From the NCBI GenBank assembly GCA_003354055.1, contig PIVQ01000012.1:1-37286 (forward strand): a DNA stretch of 37,286 nt, in the 5' to 3' direction. This stretch comes from Desulfobacteraceae bacterium. GTDB taxonomy: Bacteria > Desulfobacterota > Desulfobacteria > Desulfobacterales > Desulfobacteraceae. Shown piece by piece: positions 6,974 through 16,124 of this stretch. The notes under the pieces are model-generated. The model worked only from the letters and a program-made list of their open reading frames with translations. It had not been told where the DNA came from and made no database searches. A program made the translations under genes and the position numbers. The stretch's first letter is position 1. Every line of letters starts with the position of its first letter.

Positions 6974-7294
6974 ATGGGCGGAATAATCACGATAGCGCAG
7001 GGAACAAAACGGGCCAATAATGAGTTGGGCCATATTGTTGATACATACGAGACCGGCGCAATTCTTGGACCTGCGTATTCAACGTTTGGAATAATTGATA
7101 TTCCTCACTTATCAAGATCCCAAATTGACGATATGTTGACGCGATCAAAAAGATTGGTGAGTACGTCAGAAAAATACTCAAGGACTTTGGAAGGTGTTCT
7201 ATTGAGTGAGATCGAATCGCTTAAAACACTAACAAAAGTAGAGGATTTCGAAAAGATATTAGTTGAAAAACCAAAGGTAGAGATCATTAGATAA
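6974..7294 (+). CDS. Hypothetical late protein, probable tail accessory
   Basis: A 106-residue soluble protein beginning MGGIITIAQGTKRANNELG, a start I associate with small phage structural-region proteins. The C-terminal half is helical (RSQIDDMLTRSKR, LLSEIESL). Its ATG directly follows the preceding stop and its own stop overlaps the next ATG (TAATG), so it belongs to the same operon as the beta-helix proteins. No enzymatic motif. Confidence 0.6.
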   Translation: MGGIITIAQGTKRANNELGHIVDTYETGAILGPAYSTFGIIDIPHLSRSQIDDMLTRSKRLVSTSEKYSRTLEGVLLSEIESLKTLTKVEDFEKILVEKPKVEIIR

Positions 7295-8574
7295 TGGCTG
7301 CAACAATCCATTATAGCGTTAACCCGGACGCTACAGGAGATCTAAAGGTAGCAAGCGATATTACCATCGCAGGCGGGGCTGGGGCCGCTGTATTCACAGC
7401 AGCGCAAACCGGTAATATCGGAGTAGGGTATCGCGTTATATCGTCTAATGTTGACGGTTATATTAGTGAGATGACAGACTCCACTAATGCAATAATTGTT
7501 GACGCGTTGGGTGCAGCTCACGGGAATGTAGCTCAAGAGTCGCTAACATCAATCAGTAGTGAATATCTGTCTTTTGCCGCACTTGAGGCTGGCTGTACTG
7601 ATGCAAATCACACCAATAGCACAGATTGGGTGTCATCTGAATATGCAGTAAACGCATGGAGCTATTACGACGAAACAGACGGTACGTTAGATACTGCGAC
7701 TGTGGTGATATCAACTGCGACCACGAATTCTACCTATAATTTAAATTGGCGCACGCCGAACGGCGGCACAGAAAGCATAAATGTGCAGAGGTCTGAAGAC
7801 GGGGTTTTTGATACATCTAAATATCTACTCCGTGCTGCTACAACAGGTAGGCTTGTAAGAGCCGGTGATAGCTCATTTTCAATGGACGGGACGTTTATAG
7901 ACGGTATTCAGCTCGATAATACCGAGGCAGGTTCATCTGTTGCAAATGTCATAGAGCCCGCGAGCGGTATTACTGGGTTGATAGTTGATCATTGTATATT
8001 TAATTCAACTAATGGGGGGGTCGGGGTACGTTGCACTAGTTCAAGCGCATCCGCAACATTCCAAAATACTATTATTTTCTTTGATGGAACGCGGCTGTCA
8101 ACTTCTGAAGGTGTTCAAGTTTCAGCAGGCACATTAGTATTCAAGCATGTTGTAATCAACAATTTTGACGATGGCATAGAGAACGATGGCGGCACTATCA
8201 CTATCACGAACGGAGTGGTATTCGGGAATGGCACAGATTTTGATGACGGTGGAGGTACGATCACTGCATCATATTGCGCCTCTGACTCTGGGTTTGGTAC
8301 AAACGCACAGACGCTAGACGATACAAGCGACTACGCTAACGAGTTTACGGACGCTCCGAATTTAGATTACTCATTAGTTTCTGGTGGTGTGTGCGTAAAT
8401 AACGGTACGGATGCTGGTGTAACCAACGACATTATTGGCGCGGAAAGATCGCAGGGTTCAGGATTTGATATTGGGCCGCATGAATTCCCGGAAGCAGGCG
8501 CAGCAGGTGCTATAATGAATCAATTGCAAGGGTCAAATCTAGGTGCAGATCTATTTAATGGTACGTTATTATGA
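7294..8574 (+). CDS. Beta-helix tail/receptor-binding protein
   Basis: 426 residues rich in Gly, Ser, Thr, Asn and Asp with few Lys/Arg. From about residue 185 to 360 the sequence shows irregular strand-turn repeats typical of a right-handed parallel beta-helix (TGLIVDHCIFNST, ATFQNTIIFFDG, LVFKHVVINNFDDGI, ITITNGVVFGNG). The end carries DIGPHEF (392-398), like the DIGAYEF-type closing motif of secreted and phage beta-helix proteins. It is probably a trimeric tail spike or fibre component, or a carbohydrate-binding protein. The ATGA overlap with the next beta-helix gene suggests they act together. Confidence 0.7.
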   Translation: MAATIHYSVNPDATGDLKVASDITIAGGAGAAVFTAAQTGNIGVGYRVISSNVDGYISEMTDSTNAIIVDALGAAHGNVAQESLTSISSEYLSFAALEAGCTDANHTNSTDWVSSEYAVNAWSYYDETDGTLDTATVVISTATTNSTYNLNWRTPNGGTESINVQRSEDGVFDTSKYLLRAATTGRLVRAGDSSFSMDGTFIDGIQLDNTEAGSSVANVIEPASGITGLIVDHCIFNSTNGGVGVRCTSSSASATFQNTIIFFDGTRLSTSEGVQVSAGTLVFKHVVINNFDDGIENDGGTITITNGVVFGNGTDFDDGGGTITASYCASDSGFGTNAQTLDDTSDYANEFTDAPNLDYSLVSGGVCVNNGTDAGVTNDIIGAERSQGSGFDIGPHEFPEAGAAGAIMNQLQGSNLGADLFNGTLL

Positions 8575-10598
8575 GTGGACACCAGACAGCGACAATTGGC
8601 GATACAGTTTATTTTTGGTTCGCTGCTAATGATACCAGTGGATCTGGCGGGGATGGTGCAACGCCTTTATATGATGTAAGAGAGGCAGGAGCAGCCGCAG
8701 GAGCAATACCCCTACTTAGTGGAACGCCTACCCTCTTAACGCACGCTAACTACCCGGCGGGATGTCATGAAATAGCTGTAGCTGCCACAGTGGGTAACGG
8801 TTTTGCAGCTGACGACACATTCGGTGTATTTTGCACACTCGCTATTGATTCTCAAAACCCATCTGGATTTGTAGGAAGCTGCACATTGACGCCTCTAGCA
8901 AAGGCTGCTGGAGTATTATTATCAGCAGGCGCAATAACTAACGCCAGTCTTGCTGGGAACATGGAAATAGTTTTTGAAACTGATTTTGCCACTAATTACA
9001 ACACGACTCGGGATGCTTGGGTAACAAATTACACTGATTATCTTGGCACTATCCCAGCAGCAGCGCTCGCCACAGACTGCATTACAGCAGCTAAAATTGC
9101 TGCCGACGCGATAGGCGCTAGTGAATTTGCTGCTGATGCTGCCGCAAAAATCGTTGATGCTTGGGAAGCACAATCACAAGCAGACCCGACAGGTTTTCAT
9201 GTTAATGTTTTGGAGGTAGCTGGTACAGCACAAACAGCTAACGACAATGGAGCAGACATAAATAGTTTAGTAGCAACTCTATCAGCAGGTATAGCTAGTA
9301 GGACTAATAACGCAAATCTTAACGATTACCTACAGCATGTCATTAATGTAATAGAGAGCCAAAGGAAACACCATTCCCATATCTCTCCAGGGGAGGCTTT
9401 TTATATTGATCCAGATAATGGGGACACACACGCAAATGGTGCTAGAGGCGGTATATCAGACCCATATCTAACAATGCAGGATTGCCACGACAACGCGGTT
9501 ACAGACTCAAACCACGATATGATGATCCTTGTCCCTGGCGCGGCAGCTGGAGTAACTACCCACACAGTCGCAGCAACGACAACGATTAGTAAGAGATATG
9601 TTCTTATTAGAGGCCCAGGTAGAGACTTTATAATAACCCGCACAGGTTCTGGAGACACATTAGCATTAACTGGTGAAGGGGTGGAAATTGAAGGGGTGCA
9701 GATTGGAACGGCTGCCACAGGTTCGGGGAATGGAGTGACAATCACTGCGGACTTTGGATGGATTCATAATTGCTGGATAAATGACACGCAAGGGGAAGGT
9801 GTTTTAATTAATCAGTCTGAAAATTGTATTATCGAGGACAATAGATTCCAAGATACTGGCGCCGGTGGGTCAGGTGATGGTGTGCAGGTTTCGGGAACAG
9901 GCTCGTCAAGCAGTAACAACGTAATACGCAATAATATATTTGAGGAAGTGCAGGGAGACAGCATTAAACTAGTAGGTGGGACAATAAACGATACAATTAT
10001 CTACAATAATAAAATTCATGGATCAACCGGGTACGGAATAAATGTTGGAGCTGCTTCTACGGACGCAATGATATCTGAAAATGAGATGGGCAATAACGCA
10101 TCCGGGGATATAACCGACGCAGGGACAACTACAGTCAGTGTAAATAACGAGCAATGGGCTAAACACTCAATAGCAACAGAAGCCAGGTTAGTAGAACTAG
10201 ACGCAGCAAACATGCCAGCAGATTTAGACCTAGTATTGGCTGACACCAACGAACTTCAGACGGACTGGACTAACGGAGGAAGGCTTGACCTATTATTGGA
10301 CGCTATTCCCACAACGCCTATGAGGGGCACGGACGGCGCTAACACAGTGGTTCCAGATGCAGCAGGAACAGCACCAACGCTAACAGAAATATTAACGGGC
10401 CAGCTTGTTGAAAGTTACGCAGCAGACGGCGCTGCGCCAACACTCACCCAGGCATTGATGCTAATCCAACAGGTATTGACTGAGTTTGCCATATCAGGAA
10501 CAACGATCACTATCAAAAAACTGGATGGCTCGACAACAGCCGCGACACTTACGATAAGTGATGCCTCAAAGCCCACCAGCGCAACCAGGGCAACATAA
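8571..10598 (+). CDS. Large beta-helix tail protein, possible receptor-binding spike
   Basis: 675 residues. The N-terminal ~130 residues look like a beta-sandwich adaptor (DTVYFWFAANDTSG, CHEIAVAATVG), followed by an Ala-rich linker. Residues about 265-525 are a classic pectate-lyase-like beta-helix: GEAFYIDPDNGD start, then regular coils such as VEIEGVQIG, GWIHNCWINDTQGEGVLI, CIIEDNRFQDTG, NVIRNNIFEEV, TIIYNNKIHG and AMISENEMG. The C-terminal region is Ala/Thr-rich and may mediate trimerisation. Such proteins bind or degrade surface polysaccharide; catalytic residues cannot be assigned by eye. It overlaps both neighbours by 1-4 nt. Confidence 0.75.
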   Translation: MSGHQTATIGDTVYFWFAANDTSGSGGDGATPLYDVREAGAAAGAIPLLSGTPTLLTHANYPAGCHEIAVAATVGNGFAADDTFGVFCTLAIDSQNPSGFVGSCTLTPLAKAAGVLLSAGAITNASLAGNMEIVFETDFATNYNTTRDAWVTNYTDYLGTIPAAALATDCITAAKIAADAIGASEFAADAAAKIVDAWEAQSQADPTGFHVNVLEVAGTAQTANDNGADINSLVATLSAGIASRTNNANLNDYLQHVINVIESQRKHHSHISPGEAFYIDPDNGDTHANGARGGISDPYLTMQDCHDNAVTDSNHDMMILVPGAAAGVTTHTVAATTTISKRYVLIRGPGRDFIITRTGSGDTLALTGEGVEIEGVQIGTAATGSGNGVTITADFGWIHNCWINDTQGEGVLINQSENCIIEDNRFQDTGAGGSGDGVQVSGTGSSSSNNVIRNNIFEEVQGDSIKLVGGTINDTIIYNNKIHGSTGYGINVGAASTDAMISENEMGNNASGDITDAGTTTVSVNNEQWAKHSIATEARLVELDAANMPADLDLVLADTNELQTDWTNGGRLDLLLDAIPTTPMRGTDGANTVVPDAAGTAPTLTEILTGQLVESYAADGAAPTLTQALMLIQQVLTEFAISGTTITIKKLDGSTTAATLTISDASKPTSATRAT

Positions 10599-10804
10599 TG
10601 GCTATACGCAATGTAGTCACAAGGGGCTATGGTGCTGGTGCTTCAATAGCCTTTGTGACCACAAGAGGGTACAGTATAGGTGAAGAGGTCATAAAACTAG
10701 CATCAGAAACTTATTTCATGGAAGTAGACAGTACCCAATATCAAATGTGTGTAGAAGCAGAACCTTATTTCATGGAAGTAGACAGCGAAGAGTATCAATC
10801 GTGA
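10598..10804 (+). CDS. Small duplicated-motif protein of the tail region
   Basis: 68 residues built from two internal duplications: VTRGYGAG...VTTRGYSIG near the start, and YFMEVDSTQYQ...YFMEVDSEEYQ near the end. The second is encoded by an exact 22-bp direct repeat (10710-10731 and 10764-10785). The opening MAIRNVVTRGYG is a recurring start among small proteins next to phage tail genes. Its TGA overlaps the GTG start of the next gene. Function unknown. Confidence 0.65.
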   Translation: MAIRNVVTRGYGAGASIAFVTTRGYSIGEEVIKLASETYFMEVDSTQYQMCVEAEPYFMEVDSEEYQS

Positions 10805-11094
10805 CTGTAAACAAAGAACAATTCACAATGGTGAAAGGGGTTGTCAAGGCGAGATCTTGGAACCTCACAAACGCTGAGTCTGATTTAAGCAATTCAGCAT
10901 CCAGTGTAACATGGTCAAGCAATAACGATTCAATCGCAACAGTCGCTTATGACGCAATTGCAAATTCAATCACAACTTTCACGATAACGTCCATAGCAGT
11001 GGGCAACACTACCCTTGTGGGTCTAGTAACATTCGACGATGGAACGACAGATAAGCTAATTTTGGAATTAACTGTGCAAACGGATGGCAGCTAA
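10801..11094 (+). CDS. Ig-like domain protein (Big-2 type)
   Basis: 97 residues from a GTG that overlaps the preceding stop (GTGA). The sequence resembles a bacterial Ig-like group 2 domain: SSVTWSSNNDSIATVAYDA, then TSIAVGNTTLVGLVTFDDG. These are the strand pair and the usual 'S-x-D-x-x-I-A-T-V' segment of domains found on phage head and tail surfaces, where they are thought to bind weakly to carbohydrates. The frame opens upstream at 10747, but that ATG is buried in the previous gene. Confidence 0.65.
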   Translation: MTVNKEQFTMVKGVVKARSWNLTNAESDLSNSASSVTWSSNNDSIATVAYDAIANSITTFTITSIAVGNTTLVGLVTFDDGTTDKLILELTVQTDGS

Positions 11095-11095
11095 A

Positions 11096-11239
11096 ATGGT
11101 CAACGGTGAACCTCCAAAGGAAATGAATGACCAGATCGAGCAGGAGCTTGAGGAAATCGACCGCAAAAGCCACGAAGAGCAAAAGGAATTCATGGATAGG
11201 CTGAAAGAAGGTGAGAAACCAGAGGAGAGGCTGCATTGA
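11096..11239 (+). CDS. Small charged helical protein, 47 aa
   Basis: Very acidic/basic helix (QIEQELEEIDRKSHEEQKEF) likely to be a coiled coil. An in-frame ATG at 11084 would add four residues and overlap the upstream gene; neither start has a clear ribosome site. Its TGA overlaps the TTG start of the next gene. Function unknown. Confidence 0.5.
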   Translation: MVNGEPPKEMNDQIEQELEEIDRKSHEEQKEFMDRLKEGEKPEERLH

Positions 11240-11496
11240 TTGATAGAAGAATAGGAACCTTTACAGTACGAAGGAGAATGATTGATGATGAGCCAGATCA
11301 TGCAAGAGCCCTGTTTAAGATGTTGGAGTTTATACCGTTAAAGATAGAGATACGTTACTACGACGATACGGTTGAATACACAGGGATTTCACCCATGTTT
11401 GATGTAGTGCGTAAAGGTTACTTGGCTCCTAACTACGACTGGGTAGTGACTAAATCTAAGCTTGACGAGTGGAATGGCCTGGAAGTAAGCAAATAG
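11236..11496 (+). CDS. Hypothetical protein, TTG start, 86 aa
   Basis: The TTG overlaps the preceding stop (TTGA) and has GAGGAGAGG 5 nt upstream. The internal ATG at 11278 is spaced too close to its AAGGAG, so the TTG is favoured. The product is a mixed alpha/beta domain (KIEIRYYDDTVEYTGISPMF) with a basic N-terminus. No family recognised; it lies between tail proteins and terminase. Confidence 0.6.
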   Translation: MIDRRIGTFTVRRRMIDDEPDHARALFKMLEFIPLKIEIRYYDDTVEYTGISPMFDVVRKGYLAPNYDWVVTKSKLDEWNGLEVSK

Positions 11497-11509
11497 CAAT
11501 GGTGTTGTT

Positions 11510-11692
11510 ATGATTCTTGAAGAGAGATTAGAAAGTCAAAAAGGCTTGTTCCCAGAAATTGACAAGCTGTTTAAATTGTTACATGAGGACAAAGACGGAA
11601 TCCTTAAGCAAAGCTTTATCGATTTCAGAGAGCCTGATCTTGTGCCAGCAGGCCCAATCTTTTCCCGTAACCCCAGGGCAGAGTCATTATGA
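11510..11692 (+). CDS. Small hypothetical protein, 60 aa
   Basis: Helical N-terminus (ILEERLESQKGLFPEIDKLF), charged centre, Pro-rich end. The ribosome site is weak. The stop overlaps the ATG of the next small gene (ATGA), which supports it being translated. No domain recognised. Confidence 0.5.
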   Translation: MILEERLESQKGLFPEIDKLFKLLHEDKDGILKQSFIDFREPDLVPAGPIFSRNPRAESL

Positions 11693-11859
11693 CAATAAAC
11701 ATACCAAAACCACCAACATGGTTAGAACTGGAGTATATTAAAACTCAAGCCAATATGATTATGCACTTCAACCAGCGAAAGCGTGAAAGAGAAAGAGACA
11801 CGGCCAAAGCGTTAGGGCTTCCAGATCCACATCCAATCCACGCCAAAACAGCAGCATAG
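11689..11859 (+). CDS. Small hypothetical protein upstream of terminase, 56 aa
   Basis: ATGA overlap with the preceding ORF. Amphipathic, strongly basic helix (FNQRKRERERDTAKAL) and a Pro/His-rich C-terminus. It ends 12 nt before the small terminase gene. It might bind DNA because of its charge, but this is only a guess. Confidence 0.5.
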   Translation: MTINIPKPPTWLELEYIKTQANMIMHFNQRKRERERDTAKALGLPDPHPIHAKTAA

Positions 11860-11871
11860 GGCAGAAACAGA

Positions 11872-12324
11872 ATGACAGCAGGCCAACCAACGAAATACAG
11901 ACGCAAGTACATTGAGCAGGTAGAGAAGCTATGCAAGCTCGGTGCCACAGATGTTGAAATGGCTGATTTTTTTGGATGTGCTGTATCAACCTTCTACAAA
12001 TGGCAGAAAGATTTCCCTAAATTCTCGGAGGCCATAAAAAACGGTAAGATTATAGCCGACCTAGAAGTAGCTAACGCTCTTTTCAATAGAGCTGTTGGTT
12101 ATGAGAGAAAAGAGGTAGTTGAGGTCGTAAAGGGCGGTGAGACAGTAGAAGAGATCGTCACGAAGTTCTACCCTCCAGATACAACTGCCCAAATATTCTG
12201 GATGAAGAATCGCAGGAAAGACGATTGGAGGGAGAAGTCAGAATTAGAAATTAGCGAAAAACTGACACCAGAAGAGAGAGCGGATCGAATTGCAGAGCTT
12301 GAGGAAAGACTCGGACGAGGATGA
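11872..12324 (+). CDS. terS: Terminase small subunit
   Basis: 150 residues. It begins with the typical helix-turn-helix of phage small terminases (MTAGQPTKYRRKYIEQVEKL, then ATDVEMADFFGCAVSTFYKW, about residues 25-44). The family-typical middle FNRAVGYERKEVVEVV follows, and then PPDTTAQIFWMKNRRKDDWREK (about 101-122), a strong small-terminase signature. The C-terminal acidic helix would contact the large subunit. It should recognise the packaging site and load the motor. Its stop lies 35 nt inside the large terminase frame. Confidence 0.93.
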   Translation: MTAGQPTKYRRKYIEQVEKLCKLGATDVEMADFFGCAVSTFYKWQKDFPKFSEAIKNGKIIADLEVANALFNRAVGYERKEVVEVVKGGETVEEIVTKFYPPDTTAQIFWMKNRRKDDWREKSELEISEKLTPEERADRIAELEERLGRG

Positions 12325-13840
12325 ATATCTAGCCTTACTCGAGCAAGAGTTAGCTTACAAGGCCTCACAGAGCCTAGATGAATACTGTAGATACATTGAA
12401 GTGCCAGGCGCGCCGGTTAACGAAGAAGAGGAGCAGTTTTACCCGGAAAGCATAGAGCCAGCCGAACACCATAGATTGCTAAACAGCAAGCTTGAAATGG
12501 TGGAAAGCGGAGAGATCAAGCGATTAATGGTTCTAATGCCGCCGGGCACAGCAAAAAGCACCTATGCAAGCGTTGTGTTCCCTACATGGTTTATGGGAAA
12601 GAATCCCAAAAGGAGCATAATCACAGTAAGTTATGCCGCGGACCTTGCCAAGAAGTTTGGCAGAAAGTGCAGGCAGATTGCCAAAAGCAAGACGTTCCAC
12701 GAGGTTTTTAATACAGGGGTAGTGAGTGACAACAAGGCAGCAGATGATTGGGCGCTAGATAATCAGTCTAATTACATGTCGTCAGGGATGTTGGGAGGGA
12801 TCACAGGGAACAGGGCAGACGGCGTAATATGTGACGACCCGGTGAAGGGTAGGCAAGAAGCCGATAGCAAGGTGACAAGGGATAATGTCTGGGAAGCCTG
12901 GATATCTGACTTAAGGACAAGGATTAAGCCCGGTGGCTGGATTGTACTAATATTAACCCGATGGCATGAGGATGATGTTGCCGGGCGAATCCTGCCAGAG
13001 AATTACAGTGGTGAGTCTGGATGGATAACCGCAAGGGATGGTGAGGAATGGTACGTTCTCTGCATACAGGCCGAATGCGAGCGAGCAGACGACCCATTGC
13101 ACAGGAAAATAGGCGAATTCCTCTGGACAGAATGGTTCTCGGTCGAGCACTGGTTGCAGGAGAAGAGGACACAGGGCGGTAGGAATTGGGCGTCATTATT
13201 CCAGCAAAAGCCCTCGCCAGACGAAGGAACGTACTTCCAAAGGAGCTGGTTCAAACGTTTCACCCTGGGAGAGGAGCCAAAGGTCAACAAGTATCTCTCA
13301 AGTGACTTTGCAGTAACTGAGGATGACGGAGACTTTACAGAGCTGGGCTGCTGGGGAATGTGCAAGGATGAGGATTTATGGGCATTGGACTGGTATTATG
13401 ATCAAAGCACACCCGATAAGTGGATAGATGCAGAGCTGGATTTGGTAAAAAGACACAAGCCTTATGGTGTTTTTGGGGAAAAAGGTGTAATCAGGAGAGC
13501 GATCGAGCCCTTCCTGATGAAGCGGAGCAGAAAGCGGAAGATCTATGCAAGATTTGAATGGTTGGCAAGAACAGCGGACAAGCAGGTCAAAGGCCGACCA
13601 TTCCAAGCAATGGCTGCAAGTGGTAAAGTACACATACCATACGGGCCATGGGGTGACAGGTTGATTGAGCAATTGGTATCATTTCCAGCAGGCAAGCACG
13701 ACGATGCAGTAGATAATTGCACACTGATGGGTATGGCGATCGACGAGGCACACGCAGCCATAGTGCCATTCAAGGAGCCGGAGAAGGCCAAAACTGACTA
13801 CGACGACGATGACGAAAGTGGTGAATCATGGCGGACTTAG
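12290..13840 (+). CDS. terL: Terminase large subunit (ATPase and nuclease)
   Basis: 516 residues. The packaging ATPase has Walker A PPGTAKS (84-90) and Walker B VICDDP (about 179-184), with TRWHEDD in the coupling region. The C-terminal RNase H-like nuclease has acidic residues in SSDFAVTEDD (about 337-346) and KHDDAVD (about 467-473). It cuts concatemers and pumps DNA through the portal. The start is uncertain: the frame begins with TTG codons at 12290 and 12299 inside the small subunit gene and no in-frame ATG lies near, so a TTG start with translational coupling is likely. It overlaps the portal gene by 13 nt. Confidence 0.95.
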   Translation: MQSLRKDSDEDEYLALLEQELAYKASQSLDEYCRYIEVPGAPVNEEEEQFYPESIEPAEHHRLLNSKLEMVESGEIKRLMVLMPPGTAKSTYASVVFPTWFMGKNPKRSIITVSYAADLAKKFGRKCRQIAKSKTFHEVFNTGVVSDNKAADDWALDNQSNYMSSGMLGGITGNRADGVICDDPVKGRQEADSKVTRDNVWEAWISDLRTRIKPGGWIVLILTRWHEDDVAGRILPENYSGESGWITARDGEEWYVLCIQAECERADDPLHRKIGEFLWTEWFSVEHWLQEKRTQGGRNWASLFQQKPSPDEGTYFQRSWFKRFTLGEEPKVNKYLSSDFAVTEDDGDFTELGCWGMCKDEDLWALDWYYDQSTPDKWIDAELDLVKRHKPYGVFGEKGVIRRAIEPFLMKRSRKRKIYARFEWLARTADKQVKGRPFQAMAASGKVHIPYGPWGDRLIEQLVSFPAGKHDDAVDNCTLMGMAIDEAHAAIVPFKEPEKAKTDYDDDDESGESWRT

Positions 13841-15747
13841 ATCTTAACGATGAACCGGTGGAAGAAGTGGCCAAGACAGACGACGAGCTAAATATCACTG
13901 TCGCCGAGATGGTCACCCGGGTTGAGGACTTCATTGACGCCCGGGGTGAATCAATCACCGCACAGAGGCGGGTTAGGGATTACTACGACGGCAAGCAGTG
14001 GACAGATGAAGAGATAACCGTATTAGCCACAAGGAAGCAGGCCCCCATAGTAAGCAATCGAATTGCCCCGAAAGTTGATTTCCTCACAGGCGTTGAAGCA
14101 CTTAGCCGCACAGATCCAAAAGCATTCCCCAGAACACCAGCCGAGGAAGACAATTCAGAGGCAGCCACAGATGCAATCAGGTTTGTGGTCGACAATAACG
14201 ACTTTGATCAGATCGCCTCTGATGTAATGGAGAATCTCAACATTGAAGGATTAGGCTGCGTTACGGTAGAGGTGGAGAAAAAGCGCGGTGAATGGAATAT
14301 AACACTTAATCGCTTTGCAGCAGATCGTTTTATCTACGATGAGCACTCGGCAGAGAAAGACTTTAAGGACGCAGAATGGCTAGGGGTTATCACATGGATG
14401 TCATTATCTGCAGCCGAAAGGAAATTTGAACTTGACGAAGACATAATATCCACTGTCCAGGGGAATTTCACCAGTGAAAACGCCTTCGATGATAAACCCT
14501 CGTTATGGTCTGATCGCAAACACGACCGATTAATGACTGTACAGATGTGCTTCCTATTAGAAGGTGTTTGGACTCATGCAATATTCACGAAGGGCGCCTG
14601 GCTGAGAAAGCCAGCAAAAAGCCCTTATCTGGATGAAGATGGAGAACCCAGCCAATTCTTTTACGGAGTCTCTGCCAAAGTTGACGCCGATGGCAACCGG
14701 TATGGAACTGCGCAGACTTTCCTCTCGCTTCAAGACGAGATAAACGCCGGTAGGTCAAAAGCCCACCATATAATGAATGTGAGGCAGACCCAGGGCGAAA
14801 AGGGAACTGTTGATAATGTCACCGAGATGAAGAAAGAATTAGCCAAGCCTGATGGTCATGTTGTAACTAATCCAGGTTTAGGTGGAATTCATATACTAGA
14901 TACTAACGACATGGCAGCAGCGCAATGGCAGAGGCTGGCAGAAGCCAAGCAGGAGATAGACGAGGTAGGTGTAAACGATGACACTCCCGTGGCCTCTTCA
15001 GGGCGTCAAGAAGAGATGGTGCGGCAATCACGCATGGTGCCGCTCGCCCCGCTCTACGATGTCCACAAGCACTGGAAGAAACGCATTTACGAAGGAATTT
15101 GGATGAGAGTGCGTCAGTTCTGGAAAGAGCAGAAATGGATCAGGGTAACGGATGATGAGAAGAATGTGAGGTTTGTAGGCCTGAATCAGCCTATCACCAT
15201 GGGCGAGCAGCTGCAAAAGATGGCTGATAACGAAGGTTTTGAGATACCTCCACAGGTTCTTCAAGATCCCAGAATGAACACCCAGGTAGGGACGAGTAAC
15301 GAAGTTGCACAGATTGACGTTGATATTATCATTGACGAATCGGTGAATGTGGTTAATCTACAGTCAGAACAGTTTGAATCTCTGGTTAAATTGTATCAGG
15401 TCAATCCTCAATCGCCGCAGAGTCCACAAGGGATACCGTGGGAGAAGATTATCGAGGCCAGCTCTCTGAGGAATAAGCAAGATCTGCTGGACGGCGGGGA
15501 TATGTCACCTGAAGAGCAGCAAATGAGACAGGTCCAGCAAGCATTGCAACAAGCCACTCAGCAGTTGAGCCTGGAGAAAGCCAAGGCAGAAGTCCAGAAG
15601 ACACAGGCAGAAGTTGCCAAACTACAGAGCGAAGCAGTAGAGAATAGTCAGGATGCGAGGAAGACCGGCAACCAGGCTGACCAGATAGATTTAGAGAATC
15701 AGCTTTTACTGATTCAGCCGCATCCAGTAACGAGTGTAGCGATATGA
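13828..15747 (+). CDS. Portal protein, P22 gp1-like
   Basis: 639 residues, directly after the large terminase as expected. The N-terminal region reads like P22-type portals: RDYYDGKQWTDEEI, NRIAPKVDFLTGVEA, RTDPKAFPRTP, and the TDAIRFVVDNNDF helix (about residues 48-130). The C-terminal 120 residues are Gln-rich coiled coil (EEQQMRQVQQALQQATQQ), like the barrel that P22 portals extend into the capsid. It forms the dodecameric DNA gate at the capsid vertex. Confidence 0.9.
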   Translation: MADLDLNDEPVEEVAKTDDELNITVAEMVTRVEDFIDARGESITAQRRVRDYYDGKQWTDEEITVLATRKQAPIVSNRIAPKVDFLTGVEALSRTDPKAFPRTPAEEDNSEAATDAIRFVVDNNDFDQIASDVMENLNIEGLGCVTVEVEKKRGEWNITLNRFAADRFIYDEHSAEKDFKDAEWLGVITWMSLSAAERKFELDEDIISTVQGNFTSENAFDDKPSLWSDRKHDRLMTVQMCFLLEGVWTHAIFTKGAWLRKPAKSPYLDEDGEPSQFFYGVSAKVDADGNRYGTAQTFLSLQDEINAGRSKAHHIMNVRQTQGEKGTVDNVTEMKKELAKPDGHVVTNPGLGGIHILDTNDMAAAQWQRLAEAKQEIDEVGVNDDTPVASSGRQEEMVRQSRMVPLAPLYDVHKHWKKRIYEGIWMRVRQFWKEQKWIRVTDDEKNVRFVGLNQPITMGEQLQKMADNEGFEIPPQVLQDPRMNTQVGTSNEVAQIDVDIIIDESVNVVNLQSEQFESLVKLYQVNPQSPQSPQGIPWEKIIEASSLRNKQDLLDGGDMSPEEQQMRQVQQALQQATQQLSLEKAKAEVQKTQAEVAKLQSEAVENSQDARKTGNQADQIDLENQLLLIQPHPVTSVAI

Positions 15748-15989
15748 AATGTGAGGACTGCGAGTTTTTTGGCGATGAAGAAGAGAAATTCAATGATACT
15801 GCCCTTAAAGACGAAGGAACTGGTTATTTTACGTGTAATTCCGTCCAACACGACGAAGACAGAGAGTATAAAAAAGGCCAGGGTGCGGTAGTTGTTGATG
15901 GCGAATGCTATTTTGCTGCACTAAGAGTAGAGAAAGACTTTGGGTGCGTGAAGTGGAGCAGAAAGGTTTCGATCCGCCAGATGGGTTAG
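15744..15989 (+). CDS. Cysteine-rich small protein downstream of portal
   Basis: 81 residues, ATGA overlap with the portal gene. Cysteines at 3, 6, 31, 55 and 68 suggest a metal site (C3-x2-C6 with two of the others). The pattern MKCEDCEFF ... YFTCN ... VVVDGECYFAAL ... FGCVKW recurs in small phage proteins beside portal genes. Role unknown; probably co-expressed with head genes. Confidence 0.6.
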   Translation: MKCEDCEFFGDEEEKFNDTALKDEGTGYFTCNSVQHDEDREYKKGQGAVVVDGECYFAALRVEKDFGCVKWSRKVSIRQMG

Positions 15990-15993
15990 CTAT

Positions 15994-16068
15994 ATGAACA
16001 GACGAAGATATCTATATTGGGAAAGCTGCAATAGAGGATATGATGTTAAGTTGAAAGTTAAGCAGTAA
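15994..16068 (+). CDS. Possible 24-residue basic peptide
   Basis: Short ORF from an ATG 5 nt after the previous stop, encoding a very basic peptide with aromatic residues (MNRRRYLYWESCNRGYDVKL). No clear ribosome site. It fills the portal-scaffold gap together with a GC-rich stretch (16069-16110) that can form hairpins. It may be chance. Confidence 0.25.
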   Translation: MNRRRYLYWESCNRGYDVKLKVKQ

Positions 16069-16124
16069 CCGCCGCCGGGTTTCGGGCGTAATGGGCCGCC
16101 GCCATACGGGCGCTAGGAGAAGCT

